A stretch of DNA of 64,000 nucleotides. Source: Winogradskyella psychrotolerans RS-3. Lineage in GTDB: Bacteria > Bacteroidota > Bacteroidia > Flavobacteriales > Flavobacteriaceae. The stretch's first letter is position 1. The number at the start of each line of letters is the position of its first letter. Location of the stretch: NCBI RefSeq assembly GCF_000427335.1, contig NZ_ATMR01000128.1:1-64000 (forward strand), given 5' to 3'. Of this stretch, positions 43,083-50,118 are shown one piece after another. Below the pieces are notes generated by a model. The model was given only the letters and a program-made list of their open reading frames with translations, searched no databases and was not told the DNA's origin. A program made the position numbers and the translations under genes.

Positions 43083-43126
43083 GGTTTAGTTTATTTAGAA
43101 CACGCAAAATACGAAAATTTAAAACT

Positions 43127-43157
43127 AAAAAAGTGACCGTTTCCGATCACTTTTTTT
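43127..43157 (-). terminator. Terminator of the SPFH operon
   Basis: AAAAAAGTGA / TCACTTTTTT stem around CCG..CGG-like loop; overlaps the stop of the RHH gene. Symmetric A and T runs make it bidirectional. Confidence 0.75.
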
Positions 43158-43326
43158 CTGTTGAATTATCCTTTGGCTTGGGTTGCCGGTTATGTTCTTT
43201 TAGATACTGCATTAGCATCCATTCTATCTGGCCATTAGTACTACGAAATTCGTCTGATGCCCATTTTTCAACGGCTTTCAGCATATCTTCATTCATTCGT
43301 AAAGCAAAGGCTTTCTTCTTAGACAT
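43147..43326 (-). CDS. Arc-type ribbon-helix-helix DNA-binding protein
   Basis: A 59-residue protein, MSKKKAFALRMNEDMLKAVE.., with the RHH pattern: a basic beta strand (KKKAFALRM), helix A (NEDMLKAVEKWASDEF) and helix B (STNGQIEWMLMQYLKEH). RHH proteins bind DNA as dimers and commonly autoregulate their operon. It is the last gene of the SPFH operon (7 bp after the PH-like gene). Three GATAT boxes with 11-bp spacing before the first gene are a plausible target. Confidence 0.8.
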   Translation of the reverse strand: MSKKKAFALRMNEDMLKAVEKWASDEFRSTNGQIEWMLMQYLKEHNRQPKPKDNSTEKK

Positions 43327-43333
43327 ATTAATG

Positions 43334-43840
43334 TTACTGTTTAAATTTTAATTTATAGGTCGCAATAGTGTTTTTAGCATTTTCTTCGTGTTGTGTACCA
43401 ATTAAAAGGTTTTTACCGTTTTTTAATGTGATTTGAATTCCGACGTCGCCAGAAACGTTTAAGGCTTTTCCTTTAGATGATGTATTCCAAATTGCTGTAC
43501 CTCTTATACCCCAACCACCATATTCTCTAAAAGGATTGTAGGTCCTTACATAAACGTTATCTATAGCATTCCATGTAATGGTTTTATAACTCCAATGAAA
43601 CGGAAAAAATTGATAGTGAATGCCTTTTTCATCTATTCTGGTACTCAGCTTAAACAGAAATAGTATTGCAGAAGCCAAAATAATGAAACTAATAATTGAT
43701 AATAATTCTGAGGTGGTTAACGTGTTAGGGTCTTCGATGTAAGTTTTTATTACAACACCAATAGGAACGAATAAACTGATTAGCATAAGTATAATTAACC
43801 ATGGTTGATTAAAACGTTGTTCTTCTTTAAAGATTTTCAT
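43334..43840 (-). CDS. PH-like (YcxB/DUF) membrane protein
   Basis: A 168-residue protein. Two TM helices (about 15-32 and 43-63) are followed by a small beta-rich domain (about 70-165, KGIHYQFFPFHWSYKTITWNAI, NVSGDVGIQITLKNGKNLLIGTQ), like bacterial PH-domain proteins. Start ATG overlaps the DUF4177 stop (TAATG). Fourth gene of the SPFH operon. Function unknown. Confidence 0.65.
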   Translation of the reverse strand: MKIFKEEQRFNQPWLIILMLISLFVPIGVVIKTYIEDPNTLTTSELLSIISFIILASAILFLFKLSTRIDEKGIHYQFFPFHWSYKTITWNAIDNVYVRTYNPFREYGGWGIRGTAIWNTSSKGKALNVSGDVGIQITLKNGKNLLIGTQHEENAKNTIATYKLKFKQ

Positions 43841-43998
43841 TATCTATTTTTATCACGTTCAAAAACTACGGTTGCCCAATTCACAGCAATATCCTTAACA
43901 ACCCAACCCTCACGAGCATATTGATTAAGAAGATCTTCAAAATTTTGAATACGATTTCTAAAGCCTAATTTGGGTGTCACCACTTTATATTCTTTCAT
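43840..43998 (-). CDS. DUF4177-like small protein
   Basis: A 52-residue protein starting MKEYKVVTPK and including FEDLLNQYAREGWVVKDI and FERDKNR, which match DUF4177 (YKVV..., LN..G.EGWE...). Too short for most ORF filters, but it is supported by one-base overlap with its downstream neighbour and ATGA overlap with its upstream neighbour. Third gene of the SPFH operon. Confidence 0.78.
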   Translation of the reverse strand: MKEYKVVTPKLGFRNRIQNFEDLLNQYAREGWVVKDIAVNWATVVFERDKNR

Positions 43999-44183
43999 AA
44001 TGTATCATTTTTACGGTCTGCCTTAAAAAACACGAAGGCAAATATAATTCCTATTAATGTTCCGATAATTGAACCAAATATTAAACTCGTTGCAATGGTA
44101 TCTGTTATAGCACCAATAGTGGTACCTATGCTACTTCCAATAGCTGATCCTATACCGATACTATAAATCTGTTTTTGATTCAT
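43995..44183 (-). CDS. Small glycine-zipper membrane protein
   Basis: A 62-residue protein with two Gly/Ala/Ser-rich hydrophobic segments (about 7-28 and 32-53), with repeated GxxxG (IGIGSAIGSSIGTTIGAITD, IIGTLIGIIFAFVFF). It lies 1 bp downstream of the SPFH gene and overlaps DUF4177 by ATGA. Such proteins may oligomerise in the membrane with SPFH scaffolds; that is inference. Confidence 0.7.
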   Translation of the reverse strand: MNQKQIYSIGIGSAIGSSIGTTIGAITDTIATSLIFGSIIGTLIGIIFAFVFFKADRKNDTL

Positions 44184-44184
44184 T

Positions 44185-45045
44185 TTAATGATTTAAAGTT
44201 CCTGTATTTAAAACTGGTGAGGCATCTTTATCTCCACAAAGCACAACCATAAGATTACTAACCATTGCTGCTTTTCGTTCTTCATCTAAATCGACAACAT
44301 TTTTTTTGCTAAGCTGCTCAATGGCCATTTCTACCATGCTTACGGCTCCTTCTACAATTTTGTGACGTGCTGCAACAATCGCTGTGGCTTGCTGGCGCTT
44401 AAGCATAGCATTAGCAATTTCTTGCGCATAGGCCAAGTAGCCAATTCGTGCTTCTAAAACCTCGATGCCTGCAATGGATAAACGTTCGTCTATCTCTTTT
44501 TCTAAGGCGTTGCTCACTTCATTAACACTAGAGCGCAACGTAATATCTTCGTCTACACCTTCATCTGCAAAATTATCATAAGGATACATACTTGCTAGTT
44601 TACGAACAGCGGCATCGGTTTGCACACGAACAAAGTTTTCGTAATTATCTACATCAAAAGCTGCTTTATAAGTATTATGAACACGCCAAACTAAGATGGT
44701 GCTAATCATAATAGGGTTACCTAATTTATCATTCACCTTTAAGCGTTCGCTATCAAAATTGCTTGCTCTAAGTGAAATCTTCTTTTTAGTGTAAAACGGA
44801 TTTACCCAATAGAAACCATTCTTTTTTACGGTACCAACGTATTTTCCAAATAAAAGTAGAACTCTAGAACCGTTAGGTTGTACCATTAAAAACCCGAAGG
44901 CTAATACCAATGCGAATACGATACCAAATACAGGCCATCCAGTTTCTGTAATTGGGATTAAGGCAATACTTCCAAAGAAGAGTAATATAAATAAAAATAG
45001 CATTAGGTAGCCATTGGCTGGGACGATGATTTTTTCTTCTTTCAT
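44185..45045 (-). CDS. SPFH-domain membrane scaffold protein
   Basis: A 286-residue stomatin/prohibitin/flotillin/HflK-type protein. Two N-terminal hydrophobic segments (about 12-30 and 34-52) precede the SPFH domain (about 55-240; VLLLFGKYVGTVKKNGFYWVNPF, RVQTDAAVRKLASMYPYDN) and a helical C-terminus. These proteins form membrane microdomain cages that control proteases and other complexes. It is the first gene of a five-gene overlapping operon. Its leader holds three phased GATAT boxes and a 15-nt stretch complementary to the divergent sRNA candidate. Confidence 0.88.
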   Translation of the reverse strand: MKEEKIIVPANGYLMLFLFILLFFGSIALIPITETGWPVFGIVFALVLAFGFLMVQPNGSRVLLLFGKYVGTVKKNGFYWVNPFYTKKKISLRASNFDSERLKVNDKLGNPIMISTILVWRVHNTYKAAFDVDNYENFVRVQTDAAVRKLASMYPYDNFADEGVDEDITLRSSVNEVSNALEKEIDERLSIAGIEVLEARIGYLAYAQEIANAMLKRQQATAIVAARHKIVEGAVSMVEMAIEQLSKKNVVDLDEERKAAMVSNLMVVLCGDKDASPVLNTGTLNH

Positions 45046-45056
45046 AAGTTTAGAAT

Positions 45057-45071
45057 TTGGTTGGTTAATTA
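45057..45071 (-). promoter_or_regulatory. SPFH leader site complementary to the divergent sRNA
   Basis: The mRNA reads UAAUUAACCAACCAA, 12-26 nt upstream of the SPFH ATG. It can form 14 Watson-Crick pairs plus one G-U with 45242-45256 of the sRNA candidate. Confidence 0.4.
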
Positions 45072-45087
45072 TTTTTTAATTCAAAGT

Positions 45088-45114
45088 GATATTAAAATGA
45101 TATCATAAAGATAT
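45088..45114 (-). promoter_or_regulatory. Three GATAT boxes at 11-bp spacing (candidate RHH operator)
   Basis: GATAT begins at 45088, 45099 and 45110, exactly one helical turn apart; the middle box is part of the perfect palindrome TGATATCA. They cover the probable SPFH core promoter. RHH repressors bind arrays of short sites in this way. Confidence 0.45.
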
Positions 45115-45154
45115 ACTTAAATTCATAAGTATGCAATTTTTAAAAAAATAAAGT

Positions 45155-45172
45155 TTGGCACAAGGTTTGCAC
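45155..45172 (+). promoter_or_regulatory. Sigma-54 (RpoN) promoter
   Basis: TTGGCAC-AAGGT-TTGCAC has the invariant GG (45157-45158) and GC (45169-45170) separated by exactly 10 nt, matching the -24/-12 consensus. It points away from the SPFH operon and no gene on its strand follows for 1.7 kb. Confidence 0.7.
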
Positions 45173-45181
45173 ACTAATAAT

Positions 45182-45290
45182 TGTAATGATTATTACAGCT
45201 GTTGTCAACTGATAACAGCACTACAAAGTCGTAACATTACATTGGTTGGTTAGTTAGAAAAAGCATCTCGTGGTTGGGATGCTTTTCATT
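45182..45290 (+). ncRNA. Candidate sigma-54-driven small RNA
   Basis: The span from the predicted start to the terminator is about 105 nt and has no credible ORF. It has a TTGTA...TACAA closing stem (45181-45185 / 45222-45226), a GCTGTT...AACAGC hairpin (45198-45203 / 45214-45219), a single-stranded stretch with TTGGTTGGTTAGTTA (45242-45256) and an 11-bp terminator. The single-stranded part is complementary to the SPFH leader. Not recognised as any known RNA family. Confidence 0.5.
45258..45290 (+). terminator. Terminator of the sRNA candidate
   Basis: AAAAGCATCTC / GGGATGCTTTT 11-bp stem, loop GTGGTT, followed by a T-rich stretch. Confidence 0.75.
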
Positions 45291-45310
45291 TTATTAAGTT
45301 AGTTAAGTTA

Positions 45311-45354
45311 AAAAAGCATCTCATTTCTGATATTTATCAGTAGAGATGCTTTTT
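45311..45354. terminator. Second, related terminator
   Basis: AAAAAGCATCTC / GAGATGCTTTTT 12-bp stem with an inner CTGAT-ATCAG hairpin. Its stem and the preceding AGTTAGTTA repeat the first terminator's sequence. It also serves the convergent hydrolase gene. Confidence 0.82.
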
Positions 45355-45378
45355 GTTTTATGTGGATAGAAAATAAGA

Positions 45379-46305
45379 TTAAGACTTCATAAATGCTGTT
45401 ACACCAGTTATAAGTTGCGGAGAAATAGCTCTAAACGATTCGTTGTACGATTTTGAATTTTCTAAATCGTCACCTTCAATTTCAAAAAGTACATGGTTCA
45501 TGTTTTCTATAATCAATAGTTCTGCTTCGCTATTCGCTTCTTTTAGGACTTCAGCTTCACTAACAGAAACTTGAAGGTCTTTTGTGCCATTAATAATAAG
45601 AATTGGCATTTGTAGTTCTTTAATAATCTCAGTAGGATTGTAAGACATCCAATTCATCATAAAATCTTGTATGTCCGGACCAAATAGTGATCCCAATGCA
45701 TCAGGAAAATCCGTTGTAGTTTCTCCTTTCTTTAATAAAGTGACGACACGCTGTGTTTCCTCACCTAGTTTTGGAGCCATTTTAGTGACTTGTTCTATGA
45801 GAACATCTCCTATATTATTACCAGCACCTGCCAGAGAAATAAATCCGTCAGCTTTATCTTTAGCGGATAACATACCAACTAAACTACCTTGGCTATGACC
45901 AACGATATAGATTTTATTGTAAGTCTCTTTGTCTTTAAAATAATTTAAAACATCTGATGCATCATTCACAAAATCATCGAACATGATGTCTTTAGCGACC
46001 TTATTTTGAAGAATTTGTTTTACAATACGCTTATCGTATCTAAATGTGGCAATGCCGTTTTCGGTAAGGCCTTCTGCTAATTTTTTTAAAGAGTTGTTTT
46101 TAAGGAAATTTTGATTACCATTTCTATTGGTGGGGCCAGAGCCTGCTATTATTATTGCTAAATTAGGTTTATCTATAGTTTTAGGAATAAGTAATGTGCC
46201 ATCGATCCATTTTGAGATTGATAATTCTTCCTCATTATAAGTTTTATCTTGACTAAACCCAAGAGTGCTAACTAAACATAGAATGAAAATTAAATAGTGT
46301 TTCAT
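45379..46305 (-). CDS. Secreted alpha/beta hydrolase
   Basis: A 308-residue protein with a signal peptide (MKHYLIFILCLVSTLGFSQ) and an alpha/beta-hydrolase fold. It has the oxyanion region IIAGSGPTNRNGN (about 49), the nucleophile elbow GHSQGSLVG (about 140), an Asp in INGTKDLQV and His in NMNHVLF. It matches periplasmic dienelactone-hydrolase/esterase-like proteins of Bacteroidota. Substrate unknown. Confidence 0.85.
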   Translation of the reverse strand: MKHYLIFILCLVSTLGFSQDKTYNEEELSISKWIDGTLLIPKTIDKPNLAIIIAGSGPTNRNGNQNFLKNNSLKKLAEGLTENGIATFRYDKRIVKQILQNKVAKDIMFDDFVNDASDVLNYFKDKETYNKIYIVGHSQGSLVGMLSAKDKADGFISLAGAGNNIGDVLIEQVTKMAPKLGEETQRVVTLLKKGETTTDFPDALGSLFGPDIQDFMMNWMSYNPTEIIKELQMPILIINGTKDLQVSVSEAEVLKEANSEAELLIIENMNHVLFEIEGDDLENSKSYNESFRAISPQLITGVTAFMKS

Positions 46306-46418
46306 TTTTTTAAATTTTTAAGAGGTATAAAGTTAATCCATATTAGACTGAATTCTATATTTGTTTCAAATTTTATACCAGTCTATGCGTCCTATTATGA
46401 AAATCACGCCACGTACAG

Positions 46419-46442
46419 AACTGTATTTCATCGTTGAAATGC
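46419..46442. promoter_or_regulatory. GTATTTCATCG-type motif copy 1
   Basis: CTGTATTTCATCGTTGAAAT contains a perfect inverted repeat ATTTCA-TCGT-TGAAAT. It is the most symmetric of the four copies. Confidence 0.4.
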
Positions 46443-46469
46443 CTCGTTTTATCTTTAAATGTTAAAATT

Positions 46470-46494
46470 ACATGTATTTCAGCGATTAAATATG
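46470..46494. promoter_or_regulatory. GTATTTCATCG-type motif copy 2
   Basis: ACATGTATTTCAGCGATTAAAT lies 51 bp after copy 1 and ends 10 bp before the -33 element of the orphan promoter. Confidence 0.4.
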
Positions 46495-46504
46495 TTTTTT
46501 AGCG

Positions 46505-46532
46505 TTGTAATTGAAAATGAATTATATATTTG
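46505..46532 (+). promoter_or_regulatory. Consensus promoter of an orphan transcript
   Basis: TTG (46505-46507), a 17-nt spacer, then TATATTTG (46525-46532). Confidence 0.6.
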
Positions 46533-46538
46533 ACTCGT

Positions 46539-46674
46539 ACTAAAATTTAGTTTTTAGTTCAATGGATTAATTAATTAATATTTGCCTTGTGTTTTGTTGA
46601 CTTAGAGACCCTAAATCTACTAGCATAAAAAAAAGCAAATAAATGAAAACCGAGATTGAGGGATCTCGGTTTTT
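46539..46674 (+). ncRNA. Candidate small RNA, about 135 nt
   Basis: Transcription from the consensus promoter would end at the hairpin 46645-46674. The span has no credible ORF (first ATG is followed by a stop after one codon). A small ACTAAAATTTAGT hairpin is near the 5' end. No known family recognised. Confidence 0.4.
46645..46674 (+). terminator. Terminator of the orphan transcript
   Basis: AAAACCGAGAT / ATCTCGGTTTT 11-bp stem, 6-nt loop, T-run. Confidence 0.85.
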
Positions 46675-46845
46675 TGTTTTTATGGCTTCAACTACGCTCA
46701 GCCACCAAGTCTATTATCAAAGATTCATAATGTCTCATAATAGAATTTGGAATGTAAATTAATTCCGCATTTGGCAACTAAAAATGTTGTTTCTCTTCTG
46801 AAAACAAATTCATAATTTTATTTTTGATTAAATTAGTGCATTGAT

Positions 46846-47526
46846 ATGAATTATAAAACGCTTATATATTTAGGAAGCCTGTTGTTAATCACTTTAGGTT
46901 TTAGTAAACAACAGATCTTACCTGATGGTTTTGTGTATGCTAAATCTGTAATTCCGGATTTAGATGTGGAGTTAAGATATTTCTCGCAAAACAATTTTGT
47001 TGGTGATACTATTGATGGTTATAATGCCAATCGTTTAATTATTACCAAAGGCACAGCGGAAAAATTAAAATTAGTTCAAAACGAGTTACAAGAGCAAAAT
47101 CTTTGTCTTAAAGTTTATGATGGTTACAGACCACAACGTGCCGTGAATCATTTTATAACTTGGGCACGCAAGCTGAATGATACCGTTAACAAAGCCATTT
47201 TTTATCCTGAAGTTCAAAAGAAAAACTTATTTAAAGCGGGTTATATTGCATCACGATCTGGCCACAGTAGAGGTAGTACCGTCGATTTAACGATTACAGA
47301 TGGTGAAACAGGGAAACCTTTAGATATGGGAAGTCCTTATGATTTTTTTGGTGAAGCCTCTTGGGTTGCTCATGATGCCTTAACGGACGAACAAAAGAAA
47401 AACAGACAGTTATTACAAACGGTTATGCTGAAACATAATTTTAGAAACTACTCAAAAGAGTGGTGGCATTTTGCATTACGTTGGGAGCCTTTCCCAAAGA
47501 CCTATTTTGATTTTGAAGTAGAATAA
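46846..47526 (+). CDS. D-Ala-D-Ala dipeptidase (VanX-like, M15D)
   Basis: A 226-residue zinc dipeptidase with an N-terminal signal peptide (about 1-19). It has the zinc/catalytic motifs SRSGHSRGSTVDLT (His, Asp) and SKEWWHFALRW (Glu, His) and the conserved YDGYRPQRAV. Signal-bearing members in Gram-negatives hydrolyse periplasmic D-Ala-D-Ala for recycling rather than give vancomycin resistance. Lone gene; its 3' end overlaps the convergent MFS gene by 51 bp as read. Confidence 0.88.
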   Translation: MNYKTLIYLGSLLLITLGFSKQQILPDGFVYAKSVIPDLDVELRYFSQNNFVGDTIDGYNANRLIITKGTAEKLKLVQNELQEQNLCLKVYDGYRPQRAVNHFITWARKLNDTVNKAIFYPEVQKKNLFKAGYIASRSGHSRGSTVDLTITDGETGKPLDMGSPYDFFGEASWVAHDALTDEQKKNRQLLQTVMLKHNFRNYSKEWWHFALRWEPFPKTYFDFEVE

Positions 47527-48702
47527 TCTAGTTTTTTTTAAGTAAATCAACCCAATTATAGGACCTAATGCTAAAACTACAAAAGCATAAGGTGCAAAAG
47601 CGATATCCGTAAATAAATAGTTTAATAATTGAATGCTGATTATTGTTAAGCTAAATCCAATACAATTTACTATGGTCAATGCTGTTCCAATAGATTGAAC
47701 TTCACAATTTTGAGCAACCAAAGTAGAGAATAAAGGTGAATCTGCGATGACTACCATTCCCCACATTACTAGAAACAGAATAAAAATAGGTGTAGAGCTA
47801 ATCATAAAAAATAACGGAGACAACAAACAACACAATCCGGAAATGGTTAATGCCCAAACAGCAGTTTTTTTGACGCCTAATTTATGAGAAATAAGTCCAC
47901 CTAAAACACAAGACACCGTTCCTGAGGCTATAACAATAAAAGAATATAAAGGTATATTCAGTGATACATTATGTAGTTCTGAATGCATCATTAGTAGTAT
48001 CGGAACAAATGTCCAAAAGGCATAGAGTTCCCACATGTGTCCAAAATATCCGAATGCTGCAGAGCGAAAACTAGAATTTTTAAAAACGTTTAACACCTTA
48101 GACATATCAAATTTAGCAGCGCGCTTTTGGTAAGGTCCATTAGGCACTAATATTACAATTAGAAAGCCACCTATTAACGCTAATGCTGAAGTTGCCCATA
48201 TGACGACTTCCCATTTAAGATTAAATTCAAAAGACTGAATGAGATAGGGAAAAGCGGTGCCTAAAACTAAGGCTGCAATTAAAAAACTCAGTGATTTCCC
48301 TAAGCCTTTTTCAAAATGATCTGCTGCAATTTTCATTCCCACAGGATATATACCAGCTAAGCAAAATCCAGTGAGAAACCTAAAAACTAATAACGTGAAA
48401 ATCGTATTACTAGAATATAGGATACCAAGATTAAATATGGCACCCAAAACAGCACAGATAAAAAATACACGAGATGGTGAAAATCGATCGCTTAGCGTAA
48501 AAATGGCAAAAATAAAAGTACCGATAATAAATCCGAATTGTACAGAAGAACTAATGTAGCCTAAGGATTCTGAACTAAGATTAAAGAACGAAATTAAATC
48601 GTCTATAATAGAGTTTCCTGCAAACCACAACGACGTACAACAAAATTGAGAAAAGATAATTATGGGGAGCACCCATTTTATAATCGTAGTCTGATTTTTC
48701 AA
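47476..48702 (-). CDS. MFS transporter
   Basis: A 408-residue protein with 12 TM segments and MFS motifs (FIFAIFTLSDRFSPSRVF between TM2 and TM3). Related to nitrate/cyanate-type or general efflux MFS proteins; substrate unclear. The last 14 residues lie antisense inside the VanX-like gene. One more base in the T8 run 47532-47539 would end the protein at LKKN and remove the overlap, so the C-terminus may be misread. It starts 7 bp after the DoxX stop. Confidence 0.8.
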   Translation of the reverse strand: MKNQTTIIKWVLPIIIFSQFCCTSLWFAGNSIIDDLISFFNLSSESLGYISSSVQFGFIIGTFIFAIFTLSDRFSPSRVFFICAVLGAIFNLGILYSSNTIFTLLVFRFLTGFCLAGIYPVGMKIAADHFEKGLGKSLSFLIAALVLGTAFPYLIQSFEFNLKWEVVIWATSALALIGGFLIVILVPNGPYQKRAAKFDMSKVLNVFKNSSFRSAAFGYFGHMWELYAFWTFVPILLMMHSELHNVSLNIPLYSFIVIASGTVSCVLGGLISHKLGVKKTAVWALTISGLCCLLSPLFFMISSTPIFILFLVMWGMVVIADSPLFSTLVAQNCEVQSIGTALTIVNCIGFSLTIISIQLLNYLFTDIAFAPYAFVVLALGPIIGLIYLKKTRLFYFKIKIGLWERLPT

Positions 48703-48709
48703 AAGTAAC

Positions 48710-49066
48710 TTAGTTTAAATAGATCCAAGCCCAATACATCAAGCCAAACTGAAGCGGTAAGCGTAATATTAAAATCCATTTCGGAATTCCGGCAGCCGCT
48801 TTTTCGCTAGAAAGCATGTAAACATGAACTAAAAGAAACACGGCGAGCATTGCCATAATACCATAAATAGAAAATGCTTTTACTGCGGGAATACACAAAC
48901 CTATGCCTAAGACTATTTCGGCAACTCCACTCAAATACACTAAAGCCTTATGATTTGGTAAATACCTTGGCATTATACGCATATACATTTTTGGCTTTAT
49001 AAAATGTATGAGTCCTGCAATTATGTACATTGCAGCCATTATATAAAGTCCAATAGGTTCACTCAT
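48710..49066 (-). CDS. DoxX-family membrane protein
   Basis: A 118-residue protein with four hydrophobic segments and the family pattern (YLSGVAEIVLGIGLCIP). DoxX-like proteins are small membrane proteins associated with redox or sulfur metabolism elsewhere; function here unknown. It overlaps the preceding gene by 8 bp and precedes the MFS gene, so these form one minus-strand unit. Confidence 0.75.
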   Translation of the reverse strand: MSEPIGLYIMAAMYIIAGLIHFIKPKMYMRIMPRYLPNHKALVYLSGVAEIVLGIGLCIPAVKAFSIYGIMAMLAVFLLVHVYMLSSEKAAAGIPKWILILRLPLQFGLMYWAWIYLN

Positions 49067-50036
49067 CTTTATAAGTTTTATAGGTCAATCCTATACCGTA
49101 ATTAAATAGATTTTTATCTAATAAACTCGATTTAAATTGATCGCCTAAGTCGAATTTCAACCAATTATTGCCATTAATAAATACACGTTTTATAAAGGTG
49201 TTTTTTGTTTCCATTTGATCAGTAAAAGGTAATAATGGTCTAAAATTGGTTGGTATTTTTACAACGTCTCCTTGTCTAGATTTTATTTCTTTATATTTTT
49301 TATTCGGTAATAATTTGCCTTCATCGTTAGTATAGCCTAACACCTGAAGCGATACAAAAAAGCCATTTTCAGGAATAAAAAGGTTATAGTCCTCAATATT
49401 TAGTGTATAAGCATCTCCATCTTTTTCAGTGGCTCTAAAAACAGTCGTTTCATAGGTTAAAACCTTACCCGGTTTTCCATCATTATTTTCGTAGAATTGC
49501 ACTTTAAATAGGGTAGAGAACTTTTTTTTATCACTGTTAGAGCGGTTTCTTTTATTCCAATCTTTTGATTCTAAAGCAATAGGGAATAGTACCTCTGAAA
49601 GTTGTTGATCTTTAGAAGTTGTTTTAGGGAAATAAACAGCAATTTCAGATTCAATAGTAGGTAACCAACATTTATAATAGTCGTCATCTAAATAAGGTTT
49701 TAGTTTCTCTTCTTTAAATTTTCGATCTATTTTATTAGCAATCATAACGGCATCTAATTGATGTGCTTCTGGTTGCATTACTAATTGATTTGGTAAATTA
49801 TTTGTTGCAATATTTAGGTCCTTAAAACCTAAAGCGGATATAAATAATGAATCAATATCTGGATATAATTTTTTTGTAAAGACAAATTGACCTTCATCGT
49901 CAGCAAATAGACCGTTACCATTACCAAAAGATATGGTTGCGTAGCTCACAGGATATGTTGTGATGCTATCTTTAATTGTAATTTGAGCAAACGAGATTTG
50001 CCCAATGAATAAAAGAATAAATAAGAATTTCTGCAT
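49059..50036 (-). CDS. Secreted carboxypeptidase-regulatory-like domain protein
   Basis: A 325-residue protein starting MQKFLFILLFIGQISFAQ (start at 50036). The frame is open upstream to 50093 but crosses the terminator at 50079-50108, so I reject the longer start. A signal peptide is followed by a CarboxypepD_reg-like beta-sandwich (about 20-95, SYATISFGNGNGLFADDEGQF). The rest is beta-rich. Envelope protein of unknown role. Confidence 0.75.
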   Translation of the reverse strand: MQKFLFILLFIGQISFAQITIKDSITTYPVSYATISFGNGNGLFADDEGQFVFTKKLYPDIDSLFISALGFKDLNIATNNLPNQLVMQPEAHQLDAVMIANKIDRKFKEEKLKPYLDDDYYKCWLPTIESEIAVYFPKTTSKDQQLSEVLFPIALESKDWNKRNRSNSDKKKFSTLFKVQFYENNDGKPGKVLTYETTVFRATEKDGDAYTLNIEDYNLFIPENGFFVSLQVLGYTNDEGKLLPNKKYKEIKSRQGDVVKIPTNFRPLLPFTDQMETKNTFIKRVFINGNNWLKFDLGDQFKSSLLDKNLFNYGIGLTYKTYKDE

Positions 50037-50078
50037 GGTTAAGCTTATAGATTTTAAAGATACATTATTTATACGCAT

Positions 50079-50108
50079 AAAAAAACGCCTCATTTCGAGA
50101 CGTTTTTT
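50079..50108 (-). terminator. Terminator after the membrane protein gene
   Basis: AAAAAACG-CTC / GAG-CGTTTTTT stem with one mismatch, just downstream of the stop at 50119 on the minus strand. Confidence 0.7.
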
Positions 50109-50118
50109 ATATTGTTTA

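Larger units (their letters stand above)
46306..46845. other. 540-bp intergenic region with an orphan transcription unit
   Basis: Between the divergent hydrolase and VanX-like genes. It holds two GTATTTC-type motifs, a consensus promoter and a terminator, but no supported ORF. 46675-46845 shows nothing further. Confidence 0.6.

Noticed and set aside
46846..47526. Vancomycin resistance gene vanX
   Set aside because: It has a signal peptide, no vanH/vanA neighbours and a Gram-negative host; periplasmic D-Ala-D-Ala recycling is the likelier role.
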